DNA from: Colwellia psychrerythraea
GTDB taxonomy: Bacteria > Pseudomonadota > Gammaproteobacteria > Enterobacterales > Alteromonadaceae
DNA length: 64,000 nucleotides
Assembly: GCA_002163005.1 (NCBI GenBank)
Contig: MAAF01000040.1
Location: 62,001 to 126,000, forward strand
Reading direction: 5' to 3'
Each line of letters begins with the position of its first letter. Position 1 is the first letter of the stretch. The position numbers and the translations under genes were made by a program. Positions 23,226-31,756 of this stretch are shown one piece after another. The notes beneath the pieces were generated by a model, which had not been told where the DNA came from, did no database searches, and worked only from the letters and a program-made list of their open reading frames with translations.

Positions 23226-24428
23226 TTATCCTTTAAACTGCCATTTATCAAATTGATCCGCTGGCATAGGTCTGGCGATATAATACCCTTGGGCTACATC
23301 ACATCCTTCTGCTAATAATAAATTCCATGTGTCTTTGTCTTCAATACCTTCAGCGACCACTTCCATATGAAGCTTATGCGCTAACATAATGCAGGTTTCT
23401 ACAATGGCTTTACTCTCCTTCTCTTGCTTCATATTCGTAACAAAAGACTGGTCTATTTTTAATTCGGTAAAAGGCATTTTGTGTAACTGTGATAGCGATG
23501 AATAACCCGTGCCAAAATCATCAATGGATAGTTGAAAGCCCTTTAACCTAAAACGGGTAAAGATATCTAATGAAGTCACTTCACTATCCATTAATGCACT
23601 TTCTGTTAGCTCTAACACAATCATAGAAGGGTCAATTTCATACTTTTTAACCAGCATTCTTAGCTGCTCAGGCAATTTCAAGCTGGTTATGTTTTGTGCA
23701 GATATATTAATAGATAATCGAGTCGCTCTATTCAGTTTTTGCCAATGTACGCTTTGTTTTATCGCTAAATGGATTACTTCTTCAGAAAGCTGTTCAATTA
23801 AACCAGTTTGCTCCGCAAGTGCTATAAATTTATCAGGAAAAATAAGGCCAAACTCAGGGTGTAACCAACGAACGAGTACTTCAGCGCCATGGAGACATTC
23901 GGTTTTCATATTAATTTGAGGTTGGTAATATAATATCAGCTGTTTGTTATCAATAGCATCACGTAAGTCTTGTTCCGTTGGAATGAAGTCAAACTTACCT
24001 TGACTTGCTTTATCATTATTGGAGCTAGCAAACTCTCTTTGCGTCTTCTTATTCAATAGTGATATTAATAAGCACGTGAAGACATCTATGTTAATTGGTT
24101 TGGTAAAAGTATTGATTACATTCAAGCCACAACTTAACGCTAATGTTTCAGCTGAGTGCAATACACCACTATCGTAACCACTGACTAAAATCAATCTTGC
24201 CGGAGATCTATGCTCTGCTAAGTGCCTAATGACTTCAATGCCATCCATTTCTGGCATCATCAGATCTAATAGTATAATGTCTTCTGCATTCAGGGTTAAC
24301 GCTAGAAATTCACGCGGATTTTTAAATATTTCTACATGCGTAAAAATAGGCTCAATGATAGTGTTAAGTAAGTTGCACGTTAAGGTATCATCATCAACAA
24401 TAAAAACTCTATTGATCATACATATCAC
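23226..24428 (-). CDS. Response regulator with C-terminal EAL phosphodiesterase domain
   Basis: VFIVDDDTLTC...ILLDLMMPEMDGIEV; GAEVLVRWLHPEFG, DDFGTGYSSLSQLHKMPFTELKID. Confidence 0.9.
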   Translation of the reverse strand: MICMINRVFIVDDDTLTCNLLNTIIEPIFTHVEIFKNPREFLALTLNAEDIILLDLMMPEMDGIEVIRHLAEHRSPARLILVSGYDSGVLHSAETLALSCGLNVINTFTKPINIDVFTCLLISLLNKKTQREFASSNNDKASQGKFDFIPTEQDLRDAIDNKQLILYYQPQINMKTECLHGAEVLVRWLHPEFGLIFPDKFIALAEQTGLIEQLSEEVIHLAIKQSVHWQKLNRATRLSINISAQNITSLKLPEQLRMLVKKYEIDPSMIVLELTESALMDSEVTSLDIFTRFRLKGFQLSIDDFGTGYSSLSQLHKMPFTELKIDQSFVTNMKQEKESKAIVETCIMLAHKLHMEVVAEGIEDKDTWNLLLAEGCDVAQGYYIARPMPADQFDKWQFKG

Positions 24429-27400
24429 CCTCGATACTTCCTTTTAAATCATTTTCCATTTGCTCTTTATTTTTCATAATATACTTATGTAACGGTTTAT
24501 CCATTTCCACGATATGGTCAACGAACCATGCGCTCATTTCTGTACTTAACCACCTTAGAATTTCTTTGTCAGAACAAACAGCAAGCTTTTGGTTGAATTG
24601 TTTGGCAATCATCTGGTGAACCTCACTATGATTTTTAGCATAGGGATAATTAATTTTTTTCATCAGCAATTCTTCGCTAGCAAAATGATCTTGAGTATAT
24701 TGCACTAACTTGGTGATAACTTCTTGTGCCGATTGTTGAACATCCTCCTTTCCTAACAAATATTGACAGCGATTAAGTATTGTAAACATTAACTTATGAT
24801 CGTCATCGAGCTCTCCTCCTTCATCAATACTCATTTCATTCGCCCATAATAATCTTTTTACAGGTGAGTAATTCTCGCTTGGTTTAGTTCTGAGATTGCT
24901 ACCCTGATTGTTACACTGCTCATCATCAAGAAGTGTATTAGCATCCTGTTTATTTAAACAATCTCTGATCCGACGGAGTAATAACTTATTTTCATAAGGC
25001 TTTTCAATGATAGCTTCGTCTAACTTTATTTTGTGACCAACTTGATCACCTTGAAAACCGCTAGCCAATAATATTTTTAATGTAGGATACAGCTTTTGCG
25101 CTTTTTCAACCAAAAGATAACCGTTCATTTTGGGCATAATAATGTCTGAAAACATCAAGTCTATTGAGTTTTCTTTTAAAGCAGCTAACGCCTCTATACC
25201 ATTTGTCGCGGTTAAAACTCGATAACCTTTTGCGGCTAAAATTGTTTGAGCTAAAGTACGAAGTTGAGGTTCATCGTCGACAACAAGAATGGTTTCATTT
25301 CCTCGCAAACTCAGCTGTTCTTCTTTATTTTCTCTGTTATATTCTTCTATATACTCTTCTTTAGGGATGGGGAAATATAGTGAAAATCTAGTCCCTGTTC
25401 CTAGCTCTGAATAGACATTAATAGCACCCATAGAGGATTTAATGAAACCATAGACTTGTGCTAACCCTAGTCCTGAACCTTGCTCTCCTTTAGTTGAGAA
25501 AAATGGTTCGAAAATTTTATCTTGAATAGCTTTGCTCATGCCTACACCATTATCTTCAATTGATAATTGTACATATTTACCATGATGAATATGAAAACTA
25601 CTTGCTTGATCTATTGATAATTCCACCTCACGCGTTGATAACGTTAACACTCCCCCTTGAGGCATTGCATGCATAGCATTAATTGCCATATTTAATAAAG
25701 CATCTTCAAAAGAACTTCGATCAATATCAATCTTATGAATATTATCATCAAGATTTAACGTTAACTCTATCGACAGTAATGTTTTACACAGTACATCTTT
25801 ATTATTTTTGATTAGACGATTAATATCTGATTTTTGACTGCAGTCGGGTGTTTTACGAGAGAACGAAAGCAATTTATGGGTTAGTTGTGCTCCTCTGTTA
25901 CCCGCTTGATGAATTTGGTCAACAAAATTAAACAAGGCAGGTTGTTCTTTTAGCTGAGCTTTTAAAATATCGCTATAACCAATAATAACACCCAGCATAT
26001 TGTTATAATCATGGGCAATACCACCGGTAAGTTGCCCAAGTGCTTCCATCTTTTGTGTTCTATTTAACAGTTTTTCATGTTGTTTTGTTTTTGACAAGTC
26101 ATGACAAACTCCCACAAATCGTTTTCGTTCACCGTGGTTTTTAGGGAGCTCCGCGATAGTTAGATGTAAGGGAAATGTTTCATGATCTTTATTTTCCCCG
26201 ATAAGCTCCCGGCCTTTTCCTATTATTTGGGTTTCACCCGTTAATAAATAATTTTTAATGTAATCATCGTGTTGCGTAGCTAACTTTTCAGGCATCAATA
26301 AACTAACATTTTTACCAACTAATTCTTCGGTGGTATAGCCAAACATATGCTCTGTGGCCCTATTACAACTCTGTATCAAACCTAAATCATTAATAGTAAT
26401 AACGGCATCAAATATAGCGTCAAGTGTTTGAGATAACTCCTTTTGTTGTTTAGATATTTTGGCGAGATTAGCAATATGTTCGGTCACATCATGGCCAATC
26501 CCTATCACTCCACCAATAGCACCATTTTCATTTCTTAAGGGAAATTTTGAGGTTTCAAGCACTTTATTGCCATCAAGAGGTCGACGGCTGGGCGTAATAA
26601 CGCACTTCCCATTCAATACTTTCTGATCTTGCATTCTAAATTTGTTTATTTGCTCATCAGTATAATTAAATTGTTGATCTGTTTTTCCAATTAATGACTG
26701 TGATGACTGTTTTAAAGACTTGGCAAAAGCATTATTAGCTAAAATATATTGATATTCTGTATTCTTAGCAAAAATCAAATCAGGTGTTGAATTAATAACA
26801 TTTTGAATGATTGTATTCGATTGTTTTAATTTAAGTTCTACTTGTTTTTTCTCTGTAATATCAATAACAATGCCTTGATAAAAAGAAACTCTTCCATCCT
26901 CATCACGTTCAATAGTTGTTCTGTCATCAACCCAAAATACCCGTCCTGAAGGAGAGATAATACGATATTCATGAATAAACTGTTTTACCCCTTTTTCAGT
27001 GAAATGGGCAACTTCTTGCATCACTCGTGCTAAGTCTTGAGGATGTAACATATCGGTATATTTAATTTTCCCCGAGAGTAAATCACTTGCCTGAACCCCT
27101 AATAAGTCAACATTACTTGATACATGCTCTACTGAGCAATCTGGCTTCCAGCGAAAGGCAATGACTGGGCTATTTTCAATAACAAGCTTTGATTTCTCAA
27201 GGTTATCTCGATAATGCTTTAATTGAGTGATATCGCGTGCATTAACCATAACCCCATAAATATTGCCGTCGTTTTGGTAATAGGGCGATAGTTCAATTTC
27301 CATAAACAAGTGATGTTCCGCAGTAAGTTTCATCCACCTCTCTAGCTTAATAACATTGCCAGCTAAACAATGTTCACAATAACTTTTAATCTTTGATTCA

Positions 27401-28440
27401 AAATATGCTTTACCAAAAATGTCACTGAGATGTTTACCCACAACCTGTTCAATTGTTAAATCAAGCTTTTCTACATAGGCTTGGTTCACGGCTAAATAGA
27501 CAAAGTTATCATCAAGTAATGCTTGCAGGCCCGAAGATAAAGTCACCATTGATTTGTATCGATGTAGATTTTTATTACTTTCATCTTGAAAAATCATCAA
27601 TTTTTTAGTGACAAGCACAGCCATAAAACCACAGATGACAGAAAATATAATAAGAATAGAGGTAGATAAGAAAATTGAATTATTAACAGCGTTAACTGTA
27701 AACATAAAATGTTGAACTAGCCCTGTTATAAATACACTCAAAACCGTGAAAGGTGTAATAAATCGTATCAAAGCGGTGGAGGGTGATACGTGAGTAAATA
27801 TTTTCATTAAATAATTTTTATTATCATTTATTATCAGTATTCCAGACACACATAAAAAGCCTAAACTGGTGGATAAAGCCATTGGGATAATGTCTTGTGT
27901 ATTATAAAATAAAGGCGATTTATAGAGATAAGTAACAATAAATAATAATGAAGTTAATGATAGAAGCGTTGTGAACGCATGTTTGATTAGGTTGATAAAA
28001 TGACTAGATGTACTTTTTTTGTCTTGACTCAATAGTATCAGTAAAACACAACTGCTGAGAACAAAACAAAACCCTGTTACAGGAGACATTCTAGCAAGAG
28101 GGAGCCCTTTAAAATATCCATAACTTGGAACCAGGTAACTCTCAAAATTAAGTTCAACACCTGTTAAATGCTCAATAATTTCTAACAGTCCAAACAGAGC
28201 AACAATCAATAACGTTAGCCCGATAGATTTTTTATAACGATAAAATTCACTCGTATATTTAACCCAAACGAGTGAGACAAAAGTAGTCACTAAAAATGAA
28301 ACTGAGGTTGACGGTGCCATTGGAATAAAGCCATCGTCAATACTTAGAAAAAAGTCAAATATAGGTAAATATAAAATGCCACCTAGCAAAGCTAGGCTAA
28401 ATACACTTACAAACAGCATTATATTTAATTTGTGTTTCAC
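24409..28440 (-). CDS. Hybrid sensor histidine kinase: membrane region, multiple PAS, HisKA/HATPase, receiver, C-terminal hemerythrin domain
   Basis: LTGGIAHDYNNMLGVIIGYSDIL; ILVVDDEPQLR; C-term DDDHKLMF..HFASEELL..HSEVHQ..FVDHIVEMD hemerythrin ligands. Confidence 0.92.
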   Translation of the reverse strand: MKHKLNIMLFVSVFSLALLGGILYLPIFDFFLSIDDGFIPMAPSTSVSFLVTTFVSLVWVKYTSEFYRYKKSIGLTLLIVALFGLLEIIEHLTGVELNFESYLVPSYGYFKGLPLARMSPVTGFCFVLSSCVLLILLSQDKKSTSSHFINLIKHAFTTLLSLTSLLFIVTYLYKSPLFYNTQDIIPMALSTSLGFLCVSGILIINDNKNYLMKIFTHVSPSTALIRFITPFTVLSVFITGLVQHFMFTVNAVNNSIFLSTSILIIFSVICGFMAVLVTKKLMIFQDESNKNLHRYKSMVTLSSGLQALLDDNFVYLAVNQAYVEKLDLTIEQVVGKHLSDIFGKAYFESKIKSYCEHCLAGNVIKLERWMKLTAEHHLFMEIELSPYYQNDGNIYGVMVNARDITQLKHYRDNLEKSKLVIENSPVIAFRWKPDCSVEHVSSNVDLLGVQASDLLSGKIKYTDMLHPQDLARVMQEVAHFTEKGVKQFIHEYRIISPSGRVFWVDDRTTIERDEDGRVSFYQGIVIDITEKKQVELKLKQSNTIIQNVINSTPDLIFAKNTEYQYILANNAFAKSLKQSSQSLIGKTDQQFNYTDEQINKFRMQDQKVLNGKCVITPSRRPLDGNKVLETSKFPLRNENGAIGGVIGIGHDVTEHIANLAKISKQQKELSQTLDAIFDAVITINDLGLIQSCNRATEHMFGYTTEELVGKNVSLLMPEKLATQHDDYIKNYLLTGETQIIGKGRELIGENKDHETFPLHLTIAELPKNHGERKRFVGVCHDLSKTKQHEKLLNRTQKMEALGQLTGGIAHDYNNMLGVIIGYSDILKAQLKEQPALFNFVDQIHQAGNRGAQLTHKLLSFSRKTPDCSQKSDINRLIKNNKDVLCKTLLSIELTLNLDDNIHKIDIDRSSFEDALLNMAINAMHAMPQGGVLTLSTREVELSIDQASSFHIHHGKYVQLSIEDNGVGMSKAIQDKIFEPFFSTKGEQGSGLGLAQVYGFIKSSMGAINVYSELGTGTRFSLYFPIPKEEYIEEYNRENKEEQLSLRGNETILVVDDEPQLRTLAQTILAAKGYRVLTATNGIEALAALKENSIDLMFSDIIMPKMNGYLLVEKAQKLYPTLKILLASGFQGDQVGHKIKLDEAIIEKPYENKLLLRRIRDCLNKQDANTLLDDEQCNNQGSNLRTKPSENYSPVKRLLWANEMSIDEGGELDDDHKLMFTILNRCQYLLGKEDVQQSAQEVITKLVQYTQDHFASEELLMKKINYPYAKNHSEVHQMIAKQFNQKLAVCSDKEILRWLSTEMSAWFVDHIVEMDKPLHKYIMKNKEQMENDLKGSIEGDMYDQ

Positions 28441-28551
28441 TTGTATTCCTTTACTTTTTTATCAAAAAATTTAAGAGAGTTTTTAATTTATTCTCTACTA
28501 AATTTTACTACTCAAATGTTGCTGGAATAAAGGCTCTGCCCTTAAGTCCAA

Positions 28552-29124
28552 TCAATTTAAAGCCAGTTGTCTTAATAAAATAGGAACATCTATCGGTTTA
28601 TTTAAACAAGTTTCAGCGCCAATATTTTTCAGTTTATCAACATCACTTTGACTAACATTTCCAGAAATAGTAATCACTCTAATATGATTTTGCAGCGGAT
28701 TATCCTTTACAGCTTGGCATACTTGAAAGCCATCAAGACCTGGCATTTTAAGGTCTAACAACAGTATGTTTGGGTTGAAGTCGTGAAGCTTGTTCGCCGC
28801 ATCAAAACCATCTAAACTGATTTCAACTTCAACATTTTTAATTTCTATTTTAAGCAGCGTTTTTAGAAATTCAGCAAAATGAATATCATCATCAACAATC
28901 AAAACTTTAGGATTTTCACCGGTATTGGTATTTAGTTGAATGTTTTTTTTAGTGGCAAATTCTTTTATATCATCAAGTTTAAAGCGACGATGCCCCCCTG
29001 CAGTAACTCTTGCTTTTAAGCTCCCTCTTTCTGCCCACAAACGCACTGCAGCAGTAGAAACCATAAGTAATTCAGCTACCTCTTTAGGTGTTAAGTAGCT
29101 TTTTACTGATTTTTTCAATGACAT
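28552..29124 (-). CDS. Response regulator with N-terminal MerR/excisionase-like HTH and C-terminal receiver domain
   Basis: YLTPKEVAELLMVSTAAVRLWAERGSLKARVTAGGHRRFKLDDIKEF then VLIVDDDIHFAEFL..ILLLDLKMPGLDGFQV. Confidence 0.88.
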   Translation of the reverse strand: MSLKKSVKSYLTPKEVAELLMVSTAAVRLWAERGSLKARVTAGGHRRFKLDDIKEFATKKNIQLNTNTGENPKVLIVDDDIHFAEFLKTLLKIEIKNVEVEISLDGFDAANKLHDFNPNILLLDLKMPGLDGFQVCQAVKDNPLQNHIRVITISGNVSQSDVDKLKNIGAETCLNKPIDVPILLRQLALN

Positions 29125-29223
29125 TGAAATAACTTACTTGATAATTGATGAGTAATAATTATCCGCTAACATATAAGAAGACCTTAACCTTTTACATAAT
29201 TTTTATTCTTTATTTGGTAATGT

Positions 29224-29237
29224 TTGATCCACATCAA
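29224..29237. promoter_or_regulatory. FNR box upstream of NIT-domain chemoreceptor
   Basis: Exact TTGATccacATCAA. Confidence 0.65.
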
Positions 29238-29343
29238 GCGAGTTTAATGTTTGTTGCGTTTTTTGCGAATTTCATTGTTTTTATGCTTCTATTCCGTAAA
29301 CTTTACGTTCATAAGTAACTTAAAAAATTCACAGAAGGCTCTA

Positions 29344-31332
29344 ATGAGACTTGTAGATATATCGTTTAATAAGAAAATTTTTATTTTATTGCTATTCCCT
29401 CTATTGGGATTTTTAGGCGTAGGAATAAATGCCATTGTCTCTTCCCTCTCGACCAACAATGAAATGGAAGAACTTGGCAAGTACACTGAGCTTTCTTCTG
29501 TGTATAGTGAACTCGTTCACGAGTTACAAAAGGAGAGAGGAATGACCGCAGGTTTCCTTAGCTCAAAAGGGGTGAAATTTGCCTATAAACTACCAAGCCA
29601 AAGACAGAAAACCTCCAATATAGCGGAAAAAAGAGTAAATTACTGGCAACAACATTCATTTGATAATAAACAAATTCAGCAATTAAATGACAATATTAAT
29701 CAACGCATAAGTATGCTTGCTCAAATTAGAAGTAATGTTGATGACTTATCAATTCCCGTATCGGATGCGCTAGCCTTCTATACCAAAACCAATGAATTAT
29801 TGTTAAGTGTTTCAACTATCATTGCTAAAATTTCTACTAATGCGGAAATAACAAAAGAAACAGTCGCTTATTATAATTTCCTGCAAGGTAAAGAAAGAGC
29901 GGGTATTGAAAGGGCTGTATTAACAGGCACCTTTGCTTCGGGTAAATTTAATCAGGGAATGTATCCAAAATTCATTCGATTTCTTGCGGAACAAAACACA
30001 TATTTTTATAGTTTTAATGCCTTCGCCAGTGATGAAAATAAAGGTTACTTCATTCAAAAGCAAAGTGAACCATCAATCACAGAAGTGACAAAACTAAGAA
30101 CAATAGCGATAGATAATGCTACTTCAGGAAAGTTTAATGTTGACGCCACTTATTGGTTCGAACAATCAACTAAAAGAATTGGCGTATTAAAAAATATTGA
30201 AGATAAGTTAAATCAATCGTTATTGATTCTAACTAAAGAAACCCAAGATAAAGCGTTCAACTCTTTAATATATTACGTAACATCTTCACTTGCTATTCTC
30301 TTGTTAGTTGCCATTATTAGTTTCTATATTATGAGAGAGCTACATAACCAAGTCACAGACCTTACTTCTGTTATGTCAAAAGTTAGTGATGGAAATGATT
30401 TAACTGCCAGAGCAAAATTTACCGGTAAGAGCGAGTTAGGCCAAATTTCTACAGCCTTAAATTTAACACTTGAGAAGTTTTCTGGTGCAATGAATGAAAT
30501 TTCTACCTCAAGTACAATGCTTGCCGCTGCGGCAGAGGAAACATCACAAACATGTGAACATAACTCACGTTCTTTGGTTGAACAACAAGATGAAATTACC
30601 CTTATTGCTGCTGCGATAGAAGAGTTGTCAGCAACAGTTAAGGAAGTTGCAGGTAATACTCAGTTAGCCGCTGATTCAGCAAAAGAAGCTGATGAACAAG
30701 CACAAGGTGGCGCGGATGTTGTACAAGAGTCTTACCACTCAATTGAACGCCTTGCTGAAGAAATAAATAATTTGGCGTTAAGAATAACAAGCCTTCACGA
30801 AAGTAGTAACAATATCACTAGTGTGGTTGATGTTATTAAATCAGTAGCCGAGCAAACTAACTTACTTGCCTTAAATGCTGCAATTGAAGCAGCAAGAGCC
30901 GGTGAACAAGGGCGTGGGTTTGCTGTTGTTGCTGATGAAGTGAGAACGTTAGCACAAAGAACTCAACAATCTACCAGTGAAATTGAAGGTTTTATTTCGG
31001 CCTTACAATCAGATGCTAACTCGGCTTATAGTGTTATAGAAAAGAGTCAAAAAATGGCACTAAATGCTGTAGAAAACTCTAAAAATGTTGAGCAAACGTT
31101 AGGTGCTATCACCCATTCCGTCAGTAATATTTTTGCAATGACCGAGCAAGTTGCCGTTGCCGTAGAAGAGCAAGCGATGGTTACTCAAGATGTCGCTAAA
31201 AATGTTGTAACTATTGAACATAAGTCAATGGAATCGGCAACAGGCTCAACTCAAATCACCACAACAGCAAAAGAACAAGCGATGTTAGCCGTAACGTTAC
31301 AAGATATATCAACGATATTCAAAATATCTTAA
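29344..31332 (+). CDS. Methyl-accepting chemotaxis protein with NIT (nitrate/nitrite sensing-type) domain
   Basis: ELVHELQKERGMTAGFLSSKG; KSVAEQTNLLALNAAIEAARAGEQGRGFAVVADEVRTLAQRTQQSTSEI. Confidence 0.9.
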   Translation: MRLVDISFNKKIFILLLFPLLGFLGVGINAIVSSLSTNNEMEELGKYTELSSVYSELVHELQKERGMTAGFLSSKGVKFAYKLPSQRQKTSNIAEKRVNYWQQHSFDNKQIQQLNDNINQRISMLAQIRSNVDDLSIPVSDALAFYTKTNELLLSVSTIIAKISTNAEITKETVAYYNFLQGKERAGIERAVLTGTFASGKFNQGMYPKFIRFLAEQNTYFYSFNAFASDENKGYFIQKQSEPSITEVTKLRTIAIDNATSGKFNVDATYWFEQSTKRIGVLKNIEDKLNQSLLILTKETQDKAFNSLIYYVTSSLAILLLVAIISFYIMRELHNQVTDLTSVMSKVSDGNDLTARAKFTGKSELGQISTALNLTLEKFSGAMNEISTSSTMLAAAAEETSQTCEHNSRSLVEQQDEITLIAAAIEELSATVKEVAGNTQLAADSAKEADEQAQGGADVVQESYHSIERLAEEINNLALRITSLHESSNNITSVVDVIKSVAEQTNLLALNAAIEAARAGEQGRGFAVVADEVRTLAQRTQQSTSEIEGFISALQSDANSAYSVIEKSQKMALNAVENSKNVEQTLGAITHSVSNIFAMTEQVAVAVEEQAMVTQDVAKNVVTIEHKSMESATGSTQITTTAKEQAMLAVTLQDISTIFKIS

Positions 31333-31343
31333 TGTCTTGAGCT

Positions 31344-31403
31344 TTATTGATATTTATTGATATTTATTGATATTTACTGATAGTTATTGATAGCTTTTGA
31401 TAA
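31344..31403. repeat. 10-bp tandem repeat (ttattgatat), six units, degenerating 3'
   Basis: ttattgatat x3, then ttactgatag, ttattgatag, cttttgataa. Confidence 0.85.
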
Positions 31404-31440
31404 CCATCATATAAATAGAAAAGATATATGCTTGTTATTT

Positions 31441-31464
31441 AAGGCTTGGCAATGATCAAGCCTT
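31441..31464 (+). terminator. Hairpin downstream of the MCP gene
   Basis: aaggcttg-gcaatgat-caagcctt; weak T run. Confidence 0.4.
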
Positions 31465-31484
31465 AAGCATGTTAAATTGAAAAC

Positions 31485-31511
31485 CTTGTATGGATAATAC
31501 ATCCATACAAG
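31485..31511. repeat. Perfect 11-bp-arm palindrome at the edge of the MscS remnant
   Basis: cttgtatggat-aatac-atccatacaag. Confidence 0.8.
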
Positions 31512-31516
31512 TGACT

Positions 31517-31740
31517 AGGGTGTCAAACCCTCTTGTTACCTTTGAAGACGTTGGTGATAACGCATTAATATTTGAAGTCAACTTTGGATAAAATCTAATG
31601 TTGAAGGAGGCTTAAGAGTAATGAGAAGTAACGTTCGTTTCAGGTTAGATGAGCTATTTGAAGAGCATCATATTGTTATTGCCTTCCCACAAAGAGATGT
31701 ACATCTTGATGGCTTAATAACTATCGTAAACAAAGGTTAG
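31517..31740 (+). pseudogene. C-terminal remnant of MscS-family mechanosensitive channel, frameshifted
   Basis: VSNPLVTFEDVGDNALIFEVNF then, after a -1 shift, WIKSNVEGGLRVMRSNVRFRLDELFEEHHIVIAFPQRDVHLDGLITIVNKG. Confidence 0.82.
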
Positions 31741-31756
31741 CCAAGTTAATAATGTA

